DNA of 14,530 nt from UBA2336 sp964597075 (GTDB lineage Bacteria; Bacteroidota; Bacteroidia; Cytophagales; Cyclobacteriaceae), in contig CAZQXC010000058.1 of the NCBI GenBank assembly GCA_964597075.1, forward strand, positions 1 through 14,530, written 5' to 3'. Both the position numbers and the translations under genes were made by a program. Positions 4,082 through 12,488 of the stretch are shown piece after piece (positions within the stretch are counted from its first letter, which is position 1; every line of letters begins with the position of its first letter). Below the pieces are notes generated by a model, which did no database searches, was not told the DNA's origin, and worked only from the letters and a program-made list of their open reading frames with translations.

Positions 4082-5830
4082 ATGAAAAAACTCGACAAGT
4101 TAATATTGTCCTCCTTTTTAGGTCCCTTTATACTCACATTTCTGGTGGTGGTTTTTATTCTGCTCATGCAGCACATGCTCAAGTACTTCGATGACATCAT
4201 TGGCAAAGGCCTGGGCTTCGATGTTATCGGCCAATTGCTGTTTTATTTTGCAGTTTTCATGACCCCAGTGGCGCTGCCATTAGCGGTACTCCTTTCTTCG
4301 CTAATGACTTTTGGTGCATTAGGTGAGCATTTTGAGCTGACAGCAATAAAAAGCGCTGGCATATCACTCATCAGGACAATTCAACCCATTTTCTTCTTTG
4401 TTCTGATACTTACGGTATGTGCTTTTTATATTAACAATAATCTGGTTCCTAAGGCCGCGCTTGAGGCCTACAGTTTACTCTATGACATCAAACAAAAAAA
4501 GCCGGCTCTTGATCTGCGGGAAGGTACCTTCTATAATGGTATACCTGATATTAGTATTAAGGTGAATCAGAAATTCCCAGATGGTATTTCGCTTAAGGAT
4601 GTGATCATTTATGATCATAGAAAACATGATGGCAACAAGGATGTAACCATTGCTGATTCCGGTAAGATGTATACAATACTAAATGAACGCTATCTGAAAC
4701 TCGAATTATTTGATGGTTACAATTATACCGAGGGTACCAGTGCGGGTCAGGATTTTGTAGGAAAAAACGCACCTTATGGAACGGAAACATTAAGTCGAAA
4801 TAAGTTTGCTAAAACGCAGGTAGTGTTTGATTTATCGTCATTCGGTTTAGTGCGAACCGATAAAAAGTGGTTTCAAGGTAATCGGATCATGCGCAACCTT
4901 GGTGAGCTTGATAATGACCTTGACTCTCTTAATCGGGATGTCCTTAACTATAAGATCAGTCACTACACCACCTACAAGACCTACTTCAACTACATTTCCA
5001 GAAACGATTCTGTTGCGCTTCCGCATGATTTAAATTCGTATAAAATAAAACGCGATTCCTTAACCCGGTTGTTATCCCTTGTTCAGGAAAAAGAAGCAAC
5101 TGACGGGGCACTCGAACAACCGTTGCTCGCTGATTCTGTCTCACCGCAACAGGTTCCGTTACAGGACTCATCTTTGGTAGCCGTTGAAACCGTTAAACCT
5201 GTAAAGGAAAAACGATTACGTAGTTATGGAAAGGCTGCCCCGAAACAAATGGAAGTGTCAAGCCTTCCTCAAAAGATTGCGAAAAAGAAACCCATTGTTA
5301 CAGACTCAGCACGGAGGGTAATGATTGATAGTATTATGTCTATTCCTGTTGAAAAGAGTGGCTACACCTCTGCAGTAAACAAAGCACGTGTAGTGAAATC
5401 GCAGTTGACAGGAGCCATAGGTACCCTTGACTTTTTTGCTATTGATGAACGGGTATTCCGAATTCAATGGCATAAAATTCTGGCTAGTTCATTGGCGTGT
5501 ATTGCTATGTTTCTGATAGGTGCCCCGCTGGGTGCCATAATTAAAAAAGGCGGATTGGGGGTTCCTTTTCTGGTTTCAATACTGTTTTTTATAATTTACT
5601 ATTTGCTCACCATGACAGGTGAGAAGTGGGCTAAACAAGGTATTGTAGATGTTGGTGTTGGTGTGTGGGCAGCCGATGTAATACTATTGATTGTAGGTCT
5701 TGTTTTTCTTCGTCAGGCGCGGATTGATGCCCGGCTTTTTGAGGCAGACTTTTACCTGGTGGTATATGATAAAGTCAGCCGATGGCTTTCTGCCCATGGA
5801 ATTTTCAATGCACAGAATAAAGGAAATTGA
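4082..5830 (+). CDS. LptF/LptG family permease (YjgP/YjgQ), copy 2
   Basis: A 582-residue paralog of the permease at 412-2187. It shows the LptF/LptG plan: helices at about 11-29, 51-78 and 101-118, a large periplasmic domain, and helices at about 466-488, 495-512 and 524-543, with IGAPLGAIIKKGGLG conserved. The family moves lipopolysaccharide out of the inner membrane together with the LptB ATPase. The membrane parts and the start of the periplasmic domain (to about residue 270) are close to copy 1. Residues about 275-450 are almost unalignable and rich in Lys, Pro, Ser and Val, suggesting a disordered linker. Spacing is 71 nt from the START-like gene and 70 nt to rpsO2. Whether both copies serve one transporter or are redundant cannot be decided here. 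Confidence 0.9.
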   Translation: MKKLDKLILSSFLGPFILTFLVVVFILLMQHMLKYFDDIIGKGLGFDVIGQLLFYFAVFMTPVALPLAVLLSSLMTFGALGEHFELTAIKSAGISLIRTIQPIFFFVLILTVCAFYINNNLVPKAALEAYSLLYDIKQKKPALDLREGTFYNGIPDISIKVNQKFPDGISLKDVIIYDHRKHDGNKDVTIADSGKMYTILNERYLKLELFDGYNYTEGTSAGQDFVGKNAPYGTETLSRNKFAKTQVVFDLSSFGLVRTDKKWFQGNRIMRNLGELDNDLDSLNRDVLNYKISHYTTYKTYFNYISRNDSVALPHDLNSYKIKRDSLTRLLSLVQEKEATDGALEQPLLADSVSPQQVPLQDSSLVAVETVKPVKEKRLRSYGKAAPKQMEVSSLPQKIAKKKPIVTDSARRVMIDSIMSIPVEKSGYTSAVNKARVVKSQLTGAIGTLDFFAIDERVFRIQWHKILASSLACIAMFLIGAPLGAIIKKGGLGVPFLVSILFFIIYYLLTMTGEKWAKQGIVDVGVGVWAADVILLIVGLVFLRQARIDARLFEADFYLVVYDKVSRWLSAHGIFNAQNKGN

Positions 5831-5838
5831 TGGGCATT

Positions 5839-5871
5839 TTTGGATATTTCAGCCTCATTAGCGTATCTTTG
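5839..5871 (+). promoter_or_regulatory. Bacteroidota-type promoter of rpsO copy 2
   Basis: TTTG (5839-5842), 21 nt, then TATCTTTG (5864-5871), an exact -7 element. The flanks GGATA after the -33 element and GCTGAAA after the -7 element match the promoter of rpsO copy 1 (358-390). The leader before the rpsO start codon would be about 20-25 nt, and rpsO2 can thus be expressed apart from the permease. Confidence 0.65.
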
Positions 5872-5900
5872 CCGGCTGAAACTAGAGTAAAAAACACACG

Positions 5901-6176
5901 ATGTATTTAACCGCGGAAACAAAAAAAGAGCTGTTTAAGAAGCACGGAGCTGCTAAGACTGACAAAGACACCGGCTCAACGGAGTCGCAAATTGCCCTGT
6001 TTACCCACAGGATCAATCATTTAACTAGCCATTTGAAGGTTAATAAGAAGGATTTCTCCACCCAGAACGGCTTATTGAAGCTTGTTGGTAAAAGAAAGCG
6101 ACTTCTGAATTATCTGCAGAATACGGATATCGCCAGATATCGGGCCGTTCTTGCCGATCTTGACCTAAGAAAATAA
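5901..6176 (+). CDS. rpsO: 30S ribosomal protein S15, copy 2
   Basis: A 91-residue S15 with the signature GSTESQIALFTHRINHLTSH and the basic VGKRKRLLNYL segment. It binds 16S rRNA early in small-subunit assembly. It has the classic rpsO-pnp arrangement: pnp follows 102 nt downstream with a terminator hairpin between them, as in many bacteria. This context suggests it is the ancestral copy, although copy 1 has the more typical Pro in GSPESQ. Identity to copy 1 is about 70%, with differences concentrated in the first 30 residues. It carries its own promoter (5839-5871). Confidence 0.97.
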   Translation: MYLTAETKKELFKKHGAAKTDKDTGSTESQIALFTHRINHLTSHLKVNKKDFSTQNGLLKLVGKRKRLLNYLQNTDIARYRAVLADLDLRK

Positions 6177-6195
6177 CACACGATCTTTAACCATA

Positions 6196-6222
6196 GGGAA
6201 CCTGCATCAAGGTTCCCTTTTT
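6196..6222 (+). terminator. rho-independent terminator between rpsO copy 2 and pnp
   Basis: Stem GGGAACCT (6196-6203) pairs perfectly with AGGTTCCC (6210-6217) around a 6-nt loop and is followed by TTTTT (6218-6222). It differs from the rpsO copy 1 terminator at two central bases. It may be partial, allowing some read-through into pnp, or the site where rpsO and pnp messages are separated. Confidence 0.8.
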
Positions 6223-6278
6223 GCATTTTTAACAATATCCTAACTCTATTTTTTGAGGCACGGATTAACCTAATTTTT

Positions 6279-8426
6279 ATGACACTAACTGTAACATCAA
6301 AAAGCTGTAAACTCCCTGATGGACGGGAGATCACCATCGAAACGGGTAAAATGGCCCGTCAGGCTGATGGTTCTGTTGTAGTACGTATGGGAAATACCAT
6401 GTTGCTGGCCACAGTGGTATCCAGAGAAGAAGCTGCACCTGGCGTTGATTTCATGCCACTTTCGGTAGACTATCAGGAGAAGTTCGCTTCCACAGGAAAA
6501 ATCCCCGGAGGTTTTCTCAAACGCGAAAGCAGACTTTCTGATTATGAAATTTTGATCAGCCGTTTAGTTGACCGTGCGTTAAGACCCTTGTTTCCAAGCG
6601 ATTTTCATTCAGAAACTCAAGTGAGTATTACACTCATTTCCGGAGATTCAAACGCCTTGCCTGATTCATTGGCAGCCTTTGCTGCGTCCGCGGCATTGTC
6701 TATTTCAAATATTCCGTGGGGTGGCCCAATTTCTGAAGTACGTGTGGTACGCGTTGACGGAAAGCTTATTATTAATCCAACCCTGGCAGATAAGGAGCGG
6801 GCGGATATCGATCTGATTGTTGCTGCTTCCCTTGAAAATATTTTGATGGTGGAAGGAGAGATGAAAGAAGTAAGCGAAGATGATATGCTCGAAGCATTAA
6901 AGCTTGCGCACGATGCTATTAAAGTTCAATGTCAAGTTCAATTGGATTTAGCTAAGGAGCTTGGAAAAACGGAGAAGCGGACCTATAGTCATGAAGTGAA
7001 CGATGAAACCCTGCGTGAAGAGCTAACCAACTTACTATACCCCAAAGTATACGAGACTGCCCGTAAGCAGATCAAAGACAAAAAATTACGTGGAAAGGCA
7101 TTCAAACAAATTATTGAAGATTATTTAGCTTCCTTACCGGAAGACACAACGATTGACCAGGGTCTGGTTAAGCGTTATTATCACGATATAGAGAAAAAAG
7201 CAGCACGCGATCTTGTATTGAATGAGGGAATTCGTTTAGATGGTCGTAATACTAAGGAAATCAGGCCAATATTCAGTGAAGTTGATATTTTACCTTCAGC
7301 TCATGGTTCAGCACTTTTTACCAGGGGTGAGACACAATCACTTACTACCGTAACCCTTGGAACAAAGCTGGATGAGCAGATGGTGGATGGTGCTATGTTT
7401 GAAGGCTCTAACAAATTTATACTCCATTATAACTTCCCAGGCTTTTCAACGGGTGAAGTGAAGCCAAACCGTGGACCGGGAAGAAGGGAAGTAGGACATG
7501 GAAATCTTGCCTTGCGTGGGTTGAAGTATGTCATACCTCCCGACACGGAGAATCCCTATACAATTCGTATTGTTTCCGATATTCTTGAATCAAATGGATC
7601 ATCTTCTATGGCCACCGTGTGCGCTGGTTCATTGGCATTGATGGATTCTGGTATTCCGGTAAAAGGCCCTGTTTCTGGAATTGCGATGGGTATGATTTCC
7701 GATTCGAAGACCGGAAAGTATGCTATCCTTTCCGATATTCTTGGTGATGAAGATCACTTGGGTGATATGGATTTCAAAACTACCGGAACAGAAAAGGGAA
7801 TGACTGCCTGCCAGATGGATTTGAAAGTGGATGGTCTTACCTATGATGTATTGAAAGAAGCACTTCTTCAAGCTAAAGATGGCCGCCTGCATATTCTTAA
7901 CGAAATGAAGAAGACCTTATCGGCCTCTAAGGCTGATCTCAAGCCACATACACCACGTGCAGAGACTGTGGTAATTGAGAAAGAAATGATTGGTGCGATT
8001 ATAGGCCCCGGAGGTAAAGTTGTTCAGGATATTCAAAACACAACAGGAGCTACGGTAGTTATTGAGGAAGTAAATGGTAAAGGTATTGTTAACGTGTTTG
8101 CTACCAGCAAAGAGGTAATGGATGCCGCCTTAAGAAGAATCCGGGCTATAGTAGCCGTACCCGAAATTGGTCAGGTGTATGATGGCAAAGTTAAATCGAT
8201 TATGCCTTTTGGTGCCTTTGTAGAATTTATGCCCGGTAAGGATGGTTTGCTCCACATTTCAGAAATTAAGTGGGAGCGCTTGGAAACTATGGAGGGCGTA
8301 ATGGAAGTGGGTGAAGAGGTAAAAGTTAAACTGGTAGAAGTAGACAAAAAAACGGGTAAGTTCCGTCTTTCCCGTAAAGCGTTGTTACCTAAACCACCAC
8401 GACCAGAGACCGCAAAGGCTGAATAA
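6279..8426 (+). CDS. pnp: polyribonucleotide nucleotidyltransferase (PNPase)
   Basis: A 715-residue PNPase, full length. The enzyme degrades RNA 3' to 5' using phosphate, releasing nucleoside diphosphates, and can run in reverse to add tails. Domains in order: first RNase PH core (about 10-145), helical domain, second RNase PH core (about 320-550), KH domain (about 560-620) with IGPGGK near 574-579, and S1 domain (about 630-700, GQVYDGKVKSIMPFGAFVEF). The metal-binding stretch GDEDHLGDMDFK (489-500) and the phosphate-binding SNGSSSMATVC region are intact, so it should be active. It follows rpsO as in many bacteria. An imperfect promoter-like TATTTTTTG (6247-6255) lies 23 nt before the start, so independent transcription is possible but not shown. 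Confidence 0.97.
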   Translation: MTLTVTSKSCKLPDGREITIETGKMARQADGSVVVRMGNTMLLATVVSREEAAPGVDFMPLSVDYQEKFASTGKIPGGFLKRESRLSDYEILISRLVDRALRPLFPSDFHSETQVSITLISGDSNALPDSLAAFAASAALSISNIPWGGPISEVRVVRVDGKLIINPTLADKERADIDLIVAASLENILMVEGEMKEVSEDDMLEALKLAHDAIKVQCQVQLDLAKELGKTEKRTYSHEVNDETLREELTNLLYPKVYETARKQIKDKKLRGKAFKQIIEDYLASLPEDTTIDQGLVKRYYHDIEKKAARDLVLNEGIRLDGRNTKEIRPIFSEVDILPSAHGSALFTRGETQSLTTVTLGTKLDEQMVDGAMFEGSNKFILHYNFPGFSTGEVKPNRGPGRREVGHGNLALRGLKYVIPPDTENPYTIRIVSDILESNGSSSMATVCAGSLALMDSGIPVKGPVSGIAMGMISDSKTGKYAILSDILGDEDHLGDMDFKTTGTEKGMTACQMDLKVDGLTYDVLKEALLQAKDGRLHILNEMKKTLSASKADLKPHTPRAETVVIEKEMIGAIIGPGGKVVQDIQNTTGATVVIEEVNGKGIVNVFATSKEVMDAALRRIRAIVAVPEIGQVYDGKVKSIMPFGAFVEFMPGKDGLLHISEIKWERLETMEGVMEVGEEVKVKLVEVDKKTGKFRLSRKALLPKPPRPETAKAE

Positions 8427-8495
8427 TTGTATGGCTTGTTGACAGGAACTATCTTTCTGCTCTATATTGTTACACCACTTAACATTTAGAATCTG

Positions 8496-9359
8496 ATGAG
8501 GCAGCTTAAGATCAGCAAACAGATTACGAATAGGGAGAGTCAGTCCCTGGATAAGTATCTTCAGGAGATTGGTAAGGTTGATTTACTTACCCCTGATGAG
8601 GAGGTTGATTTAGCTAAACGGATTAAGGCGGGCGATCAGATTGCACTCGAAAAGCTTACCAAAGCAAACCTTCGTTTTGTGGTATCGGTTGCGAAGCAAT
8701 ATCAGAATCAGGGTTTGTCATTGGGTGATCTGATTAATGAAGGAAATCTGGGCCTTATCAAAGCCGCCCAGCGATTTGATGAAACACGTGGTTTCAAGTT
8801 TATATCCTATGCCGTATGGTGGATTCGTCAATCGATACTTCAGGCATTGGCTGAGCAATCACGCATCGTTCGTTTGCCCTTGAATCGTGTAGGTTCACTT
8901 AATAAGATTTCAAAAACATTCTCTGAGCTTGAGCAGAAGTATGAACGCGAACCTTCTCCGGAAGAATTAGCGGAAGTACTGGAAGTAACAACCGCAGAAG
9001 TTGTAGATACCATGAAGATTTCAGGCCGTCATGTATCCATGGATGCCCCGTTTATTCAAGGTGAAGAAAACAGTTTGCTCGATGTTCTTGAAAACGACAG
9101 CGAAGAAACTCCTGATTCGGGTTTGATGAACGACTCTCTTCGTAGAGAAGTTCAGCGGGCTTTGTCAACATTAACTCAACGTGAAGCAGATGTTATAACC
9201 CTTTACTTCGGCCTAAACGGTGAACATGCCATGACGCTGGAGGAGATCGGTGAGAAGTTTAATCTCACCCGCGAACGGGTACGTCAAATTAAAGAGAAAG
9301 CTATAAGAAGGCTTCGTCATACCTCCAGAAGTAAGGCTTTAAAACCTTACCTGGGTTAA
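8496..9359 (+). CDS. rpoD: primary RNA polymerase sigma factor RpoD/SigA
   Basis: A 287-residue group 1 sigma factor of the short Bacteroidota type without region 1.1. Region 1.2 spans about 18-48, region 2 about 50-125 (with TRGFKFISYAVWWIRQSI at 97-114 for -10/-7 recognition and melting), region 3 about 130-205, region 4 about 220-280 with the helix-turn-helix LEEIGEKFNLTRERVRQIK at 248-266 for the -33 contact. It directs RNA polymerase to promoters such as those listed here with TTTG and TAnnTTTG. The NLRFVVSVAKQYQNQGL core is that of housekeeping rather than stress sigma factors. It stands alone, 69 nt after pnp and 73 nt before trxB. Confidence 0.95.
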   Translation: MRQLKISKQITNRESQSLDKYLQEIGKVDLLTPDEEVDLAKRIKAGDQIALEKLTKANLRFVVSVAKQYQNQGLSLGDLINEGNLGLIKAAQRFDETRGFKFISYAVWWIRQSILQALAEQSRIVRLPLNRVGSLNKISKTFSELEQKYEREPSPEELAEVLEVTTAEVVDTMKISGRHVSMDAPFIQGEENSLLDVLENDSEETPDSGLMNDSLRREVQRALSTLTQREADVITLYFGLNGEHAMTLEEIGEKFNLTRERVRQIKEKAIRRLRHTSRSKALKPYLG

Positions 9360-9383
9360 TAATAGTATAATGCATTCCATTTG

Positions 9384-9418
9384 AAGGGCCTCAAAGCAAA
9401 TGCGGGCCCCTTGGTTTT
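9384..9418 (+). terminator. possible terminator after rpoD
   Basis: AAGGGCC (9384-9390) can pair with GGGCCCCTT (9404-9412), allowing a bulge, and TTTT follows at 9415-9418. The loop is long and the T run short, so this is a weak candidate. The same stretch also allows an alternative interleaved pairing (CATTTG 9378-9383 with CAAATG 9397-9402). Confidence 0.35.
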
Positions 9419-9432
9419 AACAATTAAGTTTT

Positions 9433-10380
9433 ATGTCTGATACAGTAAAAGTGTTGATTATTGGTTCTGGTCCTGCTGGCTATACAGCCGCTATTTATGC
9501 AGCGCGTGCCGGACTTAACCCCATATTATATACGGGAGGTCAGCCGGGAGGACAGCTCACTACCACCAACGATGTGGAGAACTTTCCAGGTTACCCCGAT
9601 GGGATTAACGGCCCGCAGATGATGGTTGATCTACAAAAACAAGCTGAGCGTTTCGGGACTAAAATAAGTTATGGATTAGTTACATCGGTTGATTTCTCGG
9701 GCTATCCGCATAAAGTCACAATAGACGAAAAGGAAGTGATTGAAGCAGAGACGGTGATCATAGCCACTGGAGCAACAGCTAAATATCTGGGCATTCCTTC
9801 AGAAGAAAAATTTGCCAACAAAGGTGTGTCGGCTTGTGCCGTTTGTGATGGATACTTTTACCGCGGTCGGGAAGTGGCGGTTGTCGGTGCTGGTGATTCG
9901 GCTGCTGAAGAGTCAACTTACCTCGCGAAGCTTTGTACAAAGGTTCATTTGATTGTAAGACGTGATGAGATGCGTGCTTCAAAAATTATGCAGGCACGTG
10001 TCAAGAATACGCCCAATATCGAAATACATTGGAACACTGAAACCGATGAGATAGTAGGGGATGATAGTGGCGTTACCGGTGTTCGGATCATTAACAATAA
10101 AACGGGGGAGAAAAAGGAGTTGGCTATACAGGGATTTTTCCTTGCTATCGGACATAAACCTAATACCGATATTTTCAAAGACTATATCGACATGGACGAA
10201 ACTGGTTATATTAAAGTACAGCCGGGAAGTACCAAAACAAATGTTGAGGGTGTGTTTGCCGTTGGAGATGCTGCCGATAAAGTATATCGCCAGGCTGTAA
10301 CCGCGGCAGGTACAGGTTGTATGGGTGCCCTCGATGCGGAGAAATTTCTTGCAGCCAAGGAAGCTGAATTAGTCGGCTAG
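9433..10380 (+). CDS. trxB: thioredoxin-disulfide reductase
   Basis: A 315-residue low-molecular-weight thioredoxin reductase, normal length. It uses NADPH and FAD to reduce thioredoxin in the cytosol. FAD-binding GSGPAG is at 11-16, the redox-active pair C135-A-V-C138 is followed by D139, the NADPH-domain GAGDSA is at 152-157, and the FAD-contacting FAVGDAAD is at 275-282. The CxxC motif separates it from bacillithiol-disulfide reductase (Bdr/YpdA), which belongs to the same flavoprotein group but lacks that pair. bshB1 begins 14 nt downstream, so the two form a thiol-redox operon. Confidence 0.95.
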   Translation: MSDTVKVLIIGSGPAGYTAAIYAARAGLNPILYTGGQPGGQLTTTNDVENFPGYPDGINGPQMMVDLQKQAERFGTKISYGLVTSVDFSGYPHKVTIDEKEVIEAETVIIATGATAKYLGIPSEEKFANKGVSACAVCDGYFYRGREVAVVGAGDSAAEESTYLAKLCTKVHLIVRRDEMRASKIMQARVKNTPNIEIHWNTETDEIVGDDSGVTGVRIINNKTGEKKELAIQGFFLAIGHKPNTDIFKDYIDMDETGYIKVQPGSTKTNVEGVFAVGDAADKVYRQAVTAAGTGCMGALDAEKFLAAKEAELVG

Positions 10381-10394
10381 TCTATACATTCATT

Positions 10395-11111
10395 ATGAAA
10401 CTCGATATCCTCGTATTTGCTGCCCACCCTGACGATGCCGAGTTGTGTTGTGCCGGGACTATGGCTAAGCATTTAAGTCTGGGCCATAAGGTAGGTATTG
10501 TTGATTTTACAAAAGGGGAGTTGGGTACACGCGGAACCTCGGAAATTCGGGAGAAAGAAGCAGCCAAAGCTTCAGAAATACTCAACTTATCGGTACGTGA
10601 AAACCTTGGATTAGCCGATGGCTTCTTTCGTAACGATGAAGCCCATCAGCGCGTGGTTATCACTGCTATTCGTAAATACCAGCCCGAGATTGTTCTGGCC
10701 AATGCTATTTACGACCGCCATTCTGATCATGGCAGGGCATCAGATTTGGCGGCCGATTCCTGTTTTCTATCCGGATTAGCTAAGGTTGAAACGAAGCTGG
10801 AAGGTAAGATCCAGCAGGCCTGGAGACCGAAAGCGGTGTATCATTATATCCAAAGCCAGTTTATTGAGCCTGATTTCATTGTTGACATCTCTGATTTCTG
10901 GGAAGTAAAGCTGGCTTCCTACATGGCCTATAAGAGTCAGATGTACGATCCTCACAGCAAAGAGCCAGAGACCTACATTTCAAAACCTGAATTTCTAAAA
11001 CTTATCGAGGCCCGCGCTATTGAGTTAGGGCATGCCATTGGAGCAAAGTATGGTGAAGGGTTTACGCTTCGAGGGTATCCGGGGGTTCGCAGTCTTTTTG
11101 ATTTGATCTAA
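10395..11111 (+). CDS. bshB1: bacillithiol biosynthesis deacetylase BshB1
   Basis: A 238-residue PIG-L/LmbE-family zinc deacetylase of the BshB1 type. BshB1 removes the acetyl group from N-acetylglucosaminyl-malate, the second step of bacillithiol synthesis, before cysteine is added by BshC. The zinc-binding motif AHPDDAEL gives H11 and D14, and the third ligand is H112 in YDRHSDHGRAS. The stretch FTKGELGTRGT and length match BshB1 better than other PIG-L deacetylases. Lying 14 nt after trxB, it is probably co-transcribed with it, which links two low-potential thiol systems. bshA and bshC are not in this window. It converges on pdxH with a 14-nt gap. Confidence 0.9.
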   Translation: MKLDILVFAAHPDDAELCCAGTMAKHLSLGHKVGIVDFTKGELGTRGTSEIREKEAAKASEILNLSVRENLGLADGFFRNDEAHQRVVITAIRKYQPEIVLANAIYDRHSDHGRASDLAADSCFLSGLAKVETKLEGKIQQAWRPKAVYHYIQSQFIEPDFIVDISDFWEVKLASYMAYKSQMYDPHSKEPETYISKPEFLKLIEARAIELGHAIGAKYGEGFTLRGYPGVRSLFDLI

Positions 11112-11125
11112 TTATAGGTTTTACT

Positions 11126-11767
11126 TTAGGGTGCTAACCTGCTAATTCTCCATTGATTATTGTCTTTCGTATAAAGTATTCTATCATGCAATCGGCTTGG
11201 CCTCCCTTGCCAGAATTCAATCATTAAAGGTTCAACTTCATACCCGCCCCATTGTTTTGGGCGGGGTAGTGGATCTTCATGCTCAAATCGCTTTTCAATC
11301 TCCTTAACCCGTTCTTCCAATATTGCCCTGTTGGCAATCGCCAGACTTTGTGGTGATGACCAGGCCCCAATCTGAGAGGGACGCGGGCGACTTTGAAAAT
11401 ATTCATCGGAACGCTTATCATCAAGTCTGGACACAACTCCTTCAATTCTTACCTGACGTTCCAATTCCGGCCAAAAGAATGTAAGCGCGCATGCCGGATG
11501 GTGGTTCAGATGTTTCCCTTTTTGGCTCTGATAATTTGTATAGAACACAAACTTTGAGTCTTCAACGCCCTTTAGAAGTACCATTCGTCCAGCAGGATTA
11601 CCACGTTCATTTACGGTAGCCAGGTGCATGGCTGTGGGTTCGGGCAATTTAGCGGCCAACGCCTCACTAAACCATGTAGAGAACTGCTCAATAGGGTTGG
11701 GGTGTACAGAAATAACATCTAGTGACGCTTTGCTGTACTCTGTGCGGATGGAGGAAATGCTTGACAT
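11126..11767 (-). CDS. pdxH: pyridoxamine 5'-phosphate oxidase
   Basis: A 213-residue FMN-dependent oxidase, normal length, that converts pyridoxine or pyridoxamine 5'-phosphate to pyridoxal 5'-phosphate with oxygen, in the cytosol. Family features: RMVLLKG (61-67) and FYTNYQSQKGKHL (75-87) for FMN contact, FFWPELERQVRIEG (97-110), SRPRPSQIGAWSSPQS (126-141), and the C-terminal WGGYEVEP...FWQGRPSRLHDR segment (173-196), which includes the substrate-contacting Arg and His. It ends with RLAP as typical members do. It is convergent with bshB1 and divergent from the YqgE gene; no convincing promoter was found in its 98-nt upstream region. Confidence 0.96.
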   Translation of the reverse strand: MSSISSIRTEYSKASLDVISVHPNPIEQFSTWFSEALAAKLPEPTAMHLATVNERGNPAGRMVLLKGVEDSKFVFYTNYQSQKGKHLNHHPACALTFFWPELERQVRIEGVVSRLDDKRSDEYFQSRPRPSQIGAWSSPQSLAIANRAILEERVKEIEKRFEHEDPLPRPKQWGGYEVEPLMIEFWQGRPSRLHDRILYTKDNNQWRISRLAP

Positions 11768-11850
11768 AGGCGGACGTAATATTCAGGCGAAAGTTCACCT
11801 AAAAGAATAAAATTTGCATCGTAGCATTACAAGTATTTTATTGATCCCGG

Positions 11851-11868
11851 TTAAGGAGCAATTACGTG
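11851..11868 (+). promoter_or_regulatory. strong ribosome binding site with GTG start
   Basis: AAGGAG (11853-11858) lies 7 nt before the GTG at 11866. This good Shine-Dalgarno match decides the start of the YqgE/AlgH gene, since no ATG is suitably placed. Strong Shine-Dalgarno sites are uncommon in Bacteroidota. Confidence 0.65.
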
Positions 11869-12441
11869 GAATTTTTCAATTACAAGAACAAAATTAAGCC
11901 CGAACGGGGACGATTACTTATATCTGAACCTTTTCTGCCCGATCCTAATTTCGAGCGAACTGTAGTGTTGTTGTGTGAGCATAATGAAGAAGGCTCATTT
12001 GGGTTTGTGCTGAACAAACCCTCCATAATGAAGGCCGGTGATGTTATGGATGAGTTGAAAAACTTCGATCACGAGATTTATGTAGGGGGCCCTGTACAGC
12101 AGGATACCCTTCATTTTATTCACCGTACTGAATCTGTTGAAAACGGAGTGGAGATATTAAAAGGTATTTATTGGGGTGGCACATTCGACCAGGTATTGAG
12201 TCTGGCGGATACCCATCAATTGTTTCCTGCCGATATCAAATTCTTTCTGGGGTATAGTGGCTGGGATGCCGGGCAATTGGAGGAAGAATTAGATCAGAAT
12301 TCGTGGATTGTTTGCAACTTTGTTTCTGAAGACCTTCTCTTTGAAACTGAACCATCATTAATGTGGAAAAAAGCGCTTGAAAACATGGGTGGCAGGTTTT
12401 CCGTTTACTCTAACTACCCGGTTGACCCCCGGCTCAATTAG
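11866..12441 (+). CDS. YqgE/AlgH family protein
   Basis: A 191-residue member of the YqgE/AlgH family (old DUF179), a widespread soluble protein of uncertain function. Family blocks are clear: GRLLISEPFLPDPNFERTVV from residue 15, then LLCEHNEEGSFGFVLNKP (35-52), YVGGPVQQDTLHFIHR (72-87), and FLGYSGWDAGQLEEEL (127-142). The start is a GTG supported by a strong ribosome binding site. It is divergent from pdxH (98-nt gap) and followed 47 nt later by the DUF349 gene. The name AlgH refers to an alginate regulator in Pseudomonas; nothing here supports that role in this organism. Confidence 0.9.
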   Translation: MEFFNYKNKIKPERGRLLISEPFLPDPNFERTVVLLCEHNEEGSFGFVLNKPSIMKAGDVMDELKNFDHEIYVGGPVQQDTLHFIHRTESVENGVEILKGIYWGGTFDQVLSLADTHQLFPADIKFFLGYSGWDAGQLEEELDQNSWIVCNFVSEDLLFETEPSLMWKKALENMGGRFSVYSNYPVDPRLN

Positions 12442-12488
12442 GGCAATTTTAGTAACTTTACTGCTCGAACAGATATTTATTGAACACC

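Noticed and set aside
6247..6255. pnp promoter -7 element TATTTTTTG
   Set aside because: It is one base too long for TAnnTTTG and the only TTTG upstream is 23 nt away inside the terminator T run; not strong enough to list.
10061..10300. Plus-strand open frame overlapping trxB in another frame
   Set aside because: It lies fully inside trxB, which has all motifs in its own frame.
9433..10380. Bacillithiol-disulfide reductase (Bdr/YpdA), suggested by the adjacent bshB1
   Set aside because: The CAVCDG redox motif is that of thioredoxin reductase and is not expected in Bdr.
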